Assembly: GCA_040222995.1 (NCBI GenBank)
Contig: JAVKBW010000046.1
Coordinates: forward strand, 496,001 to 560,000
Reading direction: 5' to 3'
Length of the DNA stretch: 64,000 bases
Source of the DNA: JAVKBW01 sp040222995
GTDB lineage: Bacteria; Pseudomonadota; Alphaproteobacteria; UBA8366; Aestuariispiraceae
Under the pieces are notes generated by a model that saw nothing but the letters and a program-made list of their open reading frames with translations, made no database searches and was not told where the DNA came from. Within the stretch, counting starts at the first letter, position 1. Each line of letters begins with the position of its first letter. Below are positions 60,090-64,000 of the stretch, one piece after another. The position numbers were made by a program, and so were the translations under genes.

Positions 60090-60299
60090 TCACTGGTCAT
60101 CACGCGTGTCTTCGGCGTCTTGTTCAAGAAGGGACTCTCGCGAGCGCATCTGGTTTGCCTTGCGGGTGTCGCAGGTGGTGCAGTTCAGAATCAGGGCCTG
60201 TTCGGCCTGGTGCTCTTTATAAAGCTGGTAGACAAGGACGCCGCCACCGGCAAGCAACAGACACAGGGTGACGCCAACAATTGCCGTGCGCCGGCGCAA
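60090..60299 (-). CDS. Small single-pass membrane protein with a CxxC motif
   Basis: This 69-residue protein has one hydrophobic helix at about 6-24 (I-V-G-V-T-L-C-L-L-L-A) and a short polar tail carrying C-T-T-C near 40-43. It begins 5 bases after the PotA-like stop, so it is the last gene of the - strand importer operon. Family unknown. The two Cys could bind metal or form a disulfide if the tail faces the periplasm. Confidence 0.55.
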   Translation of the reverse strand: MRRRTAIVGVTLCLLLAGGGVLVYQLYKEHQAEQALILNCTTCDTRKANQMRSRESLLEQDAEDTRDDQ

Positions 60300-60304
60300 C
60301 CGTT

Positions 60305-61426
60305 CTAGCTCCCCCGGTGCGAATGCGCGCCTTTCGGCAACAACACACCGGCATCGTGACTCCAGTTTAACCAGACATTTTTATTTTTCTCATCTCTCTC
60401 CGCGACCCGGCCGTCGACATTTTGCATCAGCGCCATGACCGTGCTGCTGCCGCCGTTTACCGAAACATAGATATGCGACCGATCACCCAGGAAGGCGGTG
60501 TTTTCGATCTGGCCGCCGACGGTGTTCGTGTCGCCTTCCGCCTTCCGGGCGGAAACGGTGATGTGTTCCGGCCGAAGCGCGACAACGACTGTCTCGCCCT
60601 GCGAGACGGACCGGTCACCCTTGTTTATCCTGATCATGCCCAGATGTTCGATATCCACCTGTGCGACGTCGCCGGAGATGTCGCTTACCTTGCCGTTAAA
60701 GAAGTTCATCGAACCAAGGAAGTCAGCCACGAAATGTGTTTTCGGTTGGTGATACAGTTGCGGCGGCGCGCCCACTTCCAGCACCTGACCTTCGCTCATC
60801 ACGGCGATACGGTCAGACATGGTCATGGCTTCTTCCTGATCGTGCGTCACGAAAATGAAGGTGATGCCGACTGTTTTCTGCAATTCTCTCAATTCAAGCT
60901 GCATCTGTTCACGCAGTTTCTTGTCCAGCGCTCCCAGCGGCTCGTCCAGCAGCAGTACCTTCGGCTTTTTGATCAGAGCACGCGCTAGCGCGATACGTTG
61001 TCTCTGGCCGCCGGAAAGCTGATGCGCGCCGCGCGAGCCGTAGCCCGGCAGCTTGATCATTTCCAGCGCCTCCTCGACCATCCGGTTCATCTGATCTTTC
61101 GGCAGCTTGTCCTTGCGCAGGCCGTAGGCGATGTTCTGCTGCACGGTCAAATGCGGAAAAATCGCGTAGTTCTGGAACACCATGTTGACAGGGCGCTTGT
61201 GCGGCGGGGTATACCCCATGGGTTGGCCGTCGATGAGAACATCGCCTGAACTCGCTTCTTCAAACCCTGCAATGATCCGCATCAGCGTTGTCTTGCCGCA
61301 GCCCGACGGCCCGAGAAGCGAGAAAAATTCACCCCGCCTGATATCGATGGACACATCGTCTACCGCTTTGACCGACCCAAAACGCTTGGAGAGGTTCTGG
61401 ATGGTGATGAAGCTCTCGTCATTCAT
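60305..61426 (-). CDS. potA: Polyamine-type ABC importer ATPase (PotA-like)
   Basis: This ATPase of 373 residues has Walker A G-P-S-G-C-G-K-T-T at 38-46, signature L-S-G-G-Q-R-Q-R near 136-143, L-L-L-D-E-P-L near 160, the switch H in V-T-H-D-Q-E-E-A and a C-terminal TOBE-like domain. It overlaps its permease gene by ATGA. It is a paralogue of the ATPase at 37740-38870 and serves a separate importer whose operon includes an amine oxidase. Confidence 0.92.
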   Translation of the reverse strand: MNDESFITIQNLSKRFGSVKAVDDVSIDIRRGEFFSLLGPSGCGKTTLMRIIAGFEEASSGDVLIDGQPMGYTPPHKRPVNMVFQNYAIFPHLTVQQNIAYGLRKDKLPKDQMNRMVEEALEMIKLPGYGSRGAHQLSGGQRQRIALARALIKKPKVLLLDEPLGALDKKLREQMQLELRELQKTVGITFIFVTHDQEEAMTMSDRIAVMSEGQVLEVGAPPQLYHQPKTHFVADFLGSMNFFNGKVSDISGDVAQVDIEHLGMIRINKGDRSVSQGETVVVALRPEHITVSARKAEGDTNTVGGQIENTAFLGDRSHIYVSVNGGSSTVMALMQNVDGRVAERDEKNKNVWLNWSHDAGVLLPKGAHSHRGS

Positions 61427-62244
61427 ATCGTGTCTTTTCCTGAATCAGAGGGTTGTGTTCCCAGCCGCCTAAACCACTCGGCGAAGACAACAACAAAGAT
61501 GCTGACCACCAGAATGCATGACCCCAGCGCCAGCACGCTCGGCAGCTTGGTGGGGAACCGCAACTGGCTCCATATATAGATCGGCAGTGTCGGTTCGTCG
61601 CCTGACAGGAAGAAGGCCAGGATGAATTCATCGAACGAGATCGTGAAACAAAGCAGAAGGCTGGACACAATTCCCGGCAGCGAAAGCGGGAAGGTCAACC
61701 GCCAGAAGGTCATCCAGGGGGTTTCACCCAGATCCTGAGATGCTTCCTCCAGACCTTTATCAAACCCTTCCAGACGCGACATCATCACCAGCATCGAGAA
61801 AGGCACACAGATCACGACATGGCCGATCCCGATGGTTATCAGGGTCAGCGGCACATTGGCCTGGCTAAATACGACCAGCAGTGAAATGCCAAGGATGATC
61901 AACGGGATCACCAGAGGGATCGTTATGAACCCCTTGAGCGACCGGTTGTAGGGAACGGTATAGCGCGTAAACGCCTTTGCCGCCATTGTGCCAAGGACAG
62001 TTGAGATGATCGAGACAACCACGCCCACCTTTACGCTGTTTTCCAGCGCGTTCAGAAGGGCGGTGCTTTCGGACATCTCCTCATACCACTGCAGCGTAAA
62101 GTTCTGAATCGGAAACGCGATATAGATCGCATCGTTGAAGGAGAACAACGGCAAGAATAGAACCGGTATGTACAGGAACGCCAGATAGATGACGGTGTAG
62201 GAACCGGCTAATGAGAAAGGTAGTTTTTTGCCGCCGATCCTCAT
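61423..62244 (-). CDS. potC: Polyamine-type ABC importer permease (PotC-like)
   Basis: This permease of 273 residues has about six helices. The class-specific S-F-N-D-A segment is near 34-38, and the EAA loop reads E-E-A-S-Q-D-L-G-E-T near 171-180, then R-L-T-F-P-L-S-L-P-G. Its start overlaps the PotB-like stop and its stop overlaps the ATPase start, so the three genes are tightly coupled. Confidence 0.92.
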   Translation of the reverse strand: MRIGGKKLPFSLAGSYTVIYLAFLYIPVLFLPLFSFNDAIYIAFPIQNFTLQWYEEMSESTALLNALENSVKVGVVVSIISTVLGTMAAKAFTRYTVPYNRSLKGFITIPLVIPLIILGISLLVVFSQANVPLTLITIGIGHVVICVPFSMLVMMSRLEGFDKGLEEASQDLGETPWMTFWRLTFPLSLPGIVSSLLLCFTISFDEFILAFFLSGDEPTLPIYIWSQLRFPTKLPSVLALGSCILVVSIFVVVFAEWFRRLGTQPSDSGKDTI

Positions 62245-63182
62245 GCCAACCTCTTTCTGATCTCGTGCATAAGTAACAGAACGCCGCAGACGACGGCCGT
62301 GATCGTAACCATCGAAATGATTGAGATTGCAGCGCCAAGCGGCCAGTTGTTTCCGCGCCCGAATTGCGTTTGAACCAGGTTACCGATCATCACGCCGTTG
62401 TTGCCGCCGACCAGTTTCGGCGTGACGTAGTCGCCGACCGTCGGGATGAAGACCAACAGGAACGCGGCGGTGACGCCGGGCAGCGACAGGGGAAGGGTTA
62501 CCCGCAGGAAACTCCAGAACGGGCTTTCTCCCAGATCCGCAGAGGCTTCCAGAAGCGAGCGATTGATTTTTTCCAGCGACACATAGATCGGCAAAACGGC
62601 AAAAGCCGCCCAGGCATGCGCCAGGGTGATTATCACAGCTTCACGATTGTTCAGCAGAAAGGTCAGCGGTTCGTCGATCAGCCCGATTGAGATAAGACCA
62701 GAATTGATGACTCCGTTGTATCCGAGGATGATCTTCCATGCGAAAACGCGCAGTAGATAGCTTGTCCAGAAAGGCAGGGTTATCAGAATAAGCCAGAGCA
62801 TTTTCCGCTTTTTAACTTTGAATGCGATGAAATACGCTGCGGGATAGGCCAATATCACCGTCAAAGAAGCAACCATTGCCGAATTCTCTACCGAGCGCAG
62901 TAGAACAAGGCGATAAATCCGCTTTTCAAAAAATGCAGCGTAGTTTTCCAGTGAGAAGCCGGGTGTCAGGGTCATCCCGACCTGGGTCCAGAAACTGAGG
63001 CCGATCAGAACAAGGATCGGCAACGCGAGCGTCAGGATTAACAGAACCAGTGTCGGCGATAGCAGCGTCAGCCCGCGTCGTGTTTCCTGTGTCATGCTGA
63101 AACGAGGGCTGTTCGACCCGGTATCCCGGTCGGCTGCAATCGAAGAGGCGGCATCAACAGTCATGCGGCACAAACCCTGCAA
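62241..63182 (-). CDS. potB: Polyamine-type ABC importer permease (PotB-like)
   Basis: This permease of 313 residues begins with a polar tail, then a first helix near 37-58. It has six helices and the EAA loop L-E-A-S-A-D-L-G-E-S near 213-222 followed by R-V-T-L-P-L-S-L-P-G. An ATG at 63164 is an equally good start. The 70 bases between it and the amine oxidase gene hold no gene. The binding protein was not found in the window and probably lies beyond the right edge. Confidence 0.9.
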   Translation of the reverse strand: MQGLCRMTVDAASSIAADRDTGSNSPRFSMTQETRRGLTLLSPTLVLLILTLALPILVLIGLSFWTQVGMTLTPGFSLENYAAFFEKRIYRLVLLRSVENSAMVASLTVILAYPAAYFIAFKVKKRKMLWLILITLPFWTSYLLRVFAWKIILGYNGVINSGLISIGLIDEPLTFLLNNREAVIITLAHAWAAFAVLPIYVSLEKINRSLLEASADLGESPFWSFLRVTLPLSLPGVTAAFLLVFIPTVGDYVTPKLVGGNNGVMIGNLVQTQFGRGNNWPLGAAISIISMVTITAVVCGVLLLMHEIRKRLA

Positions 63183-63252
63183 CCCGGACCAACGCGATGT
63201 TCAATCACCTGATGTTGATGATGCGCCCAATGCACAGCAAGCCGTGTTCTCC

Positions 63253-64000
63253 CTAGCATACCTTTTCTCGCGTCAAACTTCTGGCGATTTCGTCTGCGGC
63301 CCGAAGGCCGGATTCATAAGCACCGTTGCAGGTGCCCTGCCCGCCGTAGACAGTGGCTTCACCCGCAAAAAACAGCATGTCATCAATGGGGCGCGCCAAA
63401 TCGGCTCTTTTATCGGCATGTCCCGGTTTGGCGCAGGCCCAGGACCCGCGTGTCCAGGGCTCGGATTCCCAGGCCGTTGCGATGCACCGGTCTACATGCT
63501 TGCGAATGCCATTGCCGAAGATATCCGCAACACGATCAATCGCAAAATCCTGCATGGCCTGAGCGCCCTGCTTTTCCAGCCAGACACCAAAGCGCCCGCC
63601 AATGAAGACCGATGCCGTGTTCAACCCCATCACGCTGGCATCAACTTTCCCCGCATGTCCGTCTGAATTCCACGTGGTGTAATGTGCCCGGCCATCTTCA
63701 CCAAAGATATCCTTGTCAAAATGAACACCGATCTTGTTCTCTGTTCCCATCGGCAAATTGTATACGGCGTCGACCTTCCAGTCCGGCAGTCCGGGCGAGA
63801 AGGCGAGTTCGCCCGATCCAAGGAGCCCCGTTGATACGGTAATCAGGGCGCAGCGCCCAGATACGGTTCCCTTCGGCGTCTCGATTTTTATACCGTTTCC
63901 TGACCAGTCAATTTTGTCGGCACGACAATTGAGGGTCACGTCCACATCACGCCCCCATGCGGAAACCAGATTGCCGTAACCATGGAGAGCCTGATGTCCA
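63253..64000 (-). CDS. Flavin-containing amine oxidase, C-terminal part (runs off window)
   Basis: The frame is open to the right edge, giving about 248 C-terminal residues. The end carries the FAD-binding motif F-F-A-G-E-A-T-V-Y-G-G-Q-G-T, then G-A-Y-E-S-G-L-R-A-A, diagnostic of monoamine/polyamine oxidases. An H-G-Y-G-N-L-V segment near the edge matches the family's substrate-domain entry. It precedes potB in the same direction, so imported polyamine-like amines are probably oxidised to aminoaldehydes and ammonia or amine. The N-terminal FAD domain is outside the window. Confidence 0.87.
   Translation of the reverse strand, partial: GHQALHGYGNLVSAWGRDVDVTLNCRADKIDWSGNGIKIETPKGTVSGRCALITVSTGLLGSGELAFSPGLPDWKVDAVYNLPMGTENKIGVHFDKDIFGEDGRAHYTTWNSDGHAGKVDASVMGLNTASVFIGGRFGVWLEKQGAQAMQDFAIDRVADIFGNGIRKHVDRCIATAWESEPWTRGSWACAKPGHADKRADLARPIDDMLFFAGEATVYGGQGTCNGAYESGLRAADEIARSLTREKVC

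Noticed and set aside
1..64000. CRISPR arrays, tRNA or rRNA genes, prophage or defence system
   Set aside because: No regularly spaced repeats, cloverleaf-like genes, ribosomal RNA stretches, phage structural genes or recognisable defence genes were seen on reading both strands.

Overview
The window reads as chromosome of a marine-type alphaproteobacterium. High G+C coding sequence, dense operons with 1-4 base start/stop overlaps (ATGA, GTGA, TTGA), duplicated polyamine-type ABC importers and GntR/FadR regulation suggest a Rhodospirillales-like genus. The genus itself cannot be fixed from the sequence. No rRNA, tRNA, CRISPR array or prophage was seen.

Region 1 (1-34640, all + strand) is one long surface-glycan locus of about 30 genes, already under way at the left edge. 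It holds two recognisable sugar-nucleotide routes. The first is a CMP-nonulosonate (legionaminate/sialate-like) set: CBS-fused NDP-sugar pyrophosphorylase, aminotransferase, neuA, neuC and neuB. The second is a UDP-2,3-diacetamido-uronate set: 6-dehydrogenase, then wbpB-, wbpD- and wbpE-like genes in a row. Around them lie an ABC flippase/exporter, two GT4 glycosyltransferases, a GT-C membrane protein and many decorating enzymes: PIG-L and NodB-type deacetylases, three methyltransferases, a carbamoyltransferase, a sulfotransferase and two asparagine-synthase-type amidotransferases. Between them sits an unusual block (23409-28146): an enolase-superfamily enzyme, a tandem flavodoxin-fold protein with a Cys cluster, an ATP-grasp ligase and a six-bladed Kelch protein. 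This block is the best candidate here for an undescribed modification pathway.

Region 2 (34680-42488, - strand) is a catabolic/import operon. A GntR regulator is its first gene, behind a near-perfect 26-bp palindrome. It is followed by a Pot-type importer (two permeases, binding protein, ATPase), an RraA-like aldolase, an HpcH/HpaI aldolase and a ThDP-dependent 2-oxoacid decarboxylase resembling 2-ketoarginine decarboxylase.

Region 3 (42489-48733) is accessory DNA. It carries a 332-bp internally deleted IS6-family remnant abutting a truncated Asp/Glu racemase, GNAT and GST genes, and a small redox regulon: YHS protein, cytochrome P460, AraC regulator and AhpD-like protein. Three copies of one operator-like sequence lie in front of these units. 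An 819-bp IS6-family element with an amber stop in its transposase follows.

Region 4 (48734-64000) holds an MFS transporter, a ferritin-like hypothetical protein, and an HTH regulator divergent from a peptide/amide ABC importer operon that ends in two tandem amidases and a GNAT enzyme. A second Pot-type importer operon on the - strand ends the window, led by a flavin amine oxidase that runs off the right edge.
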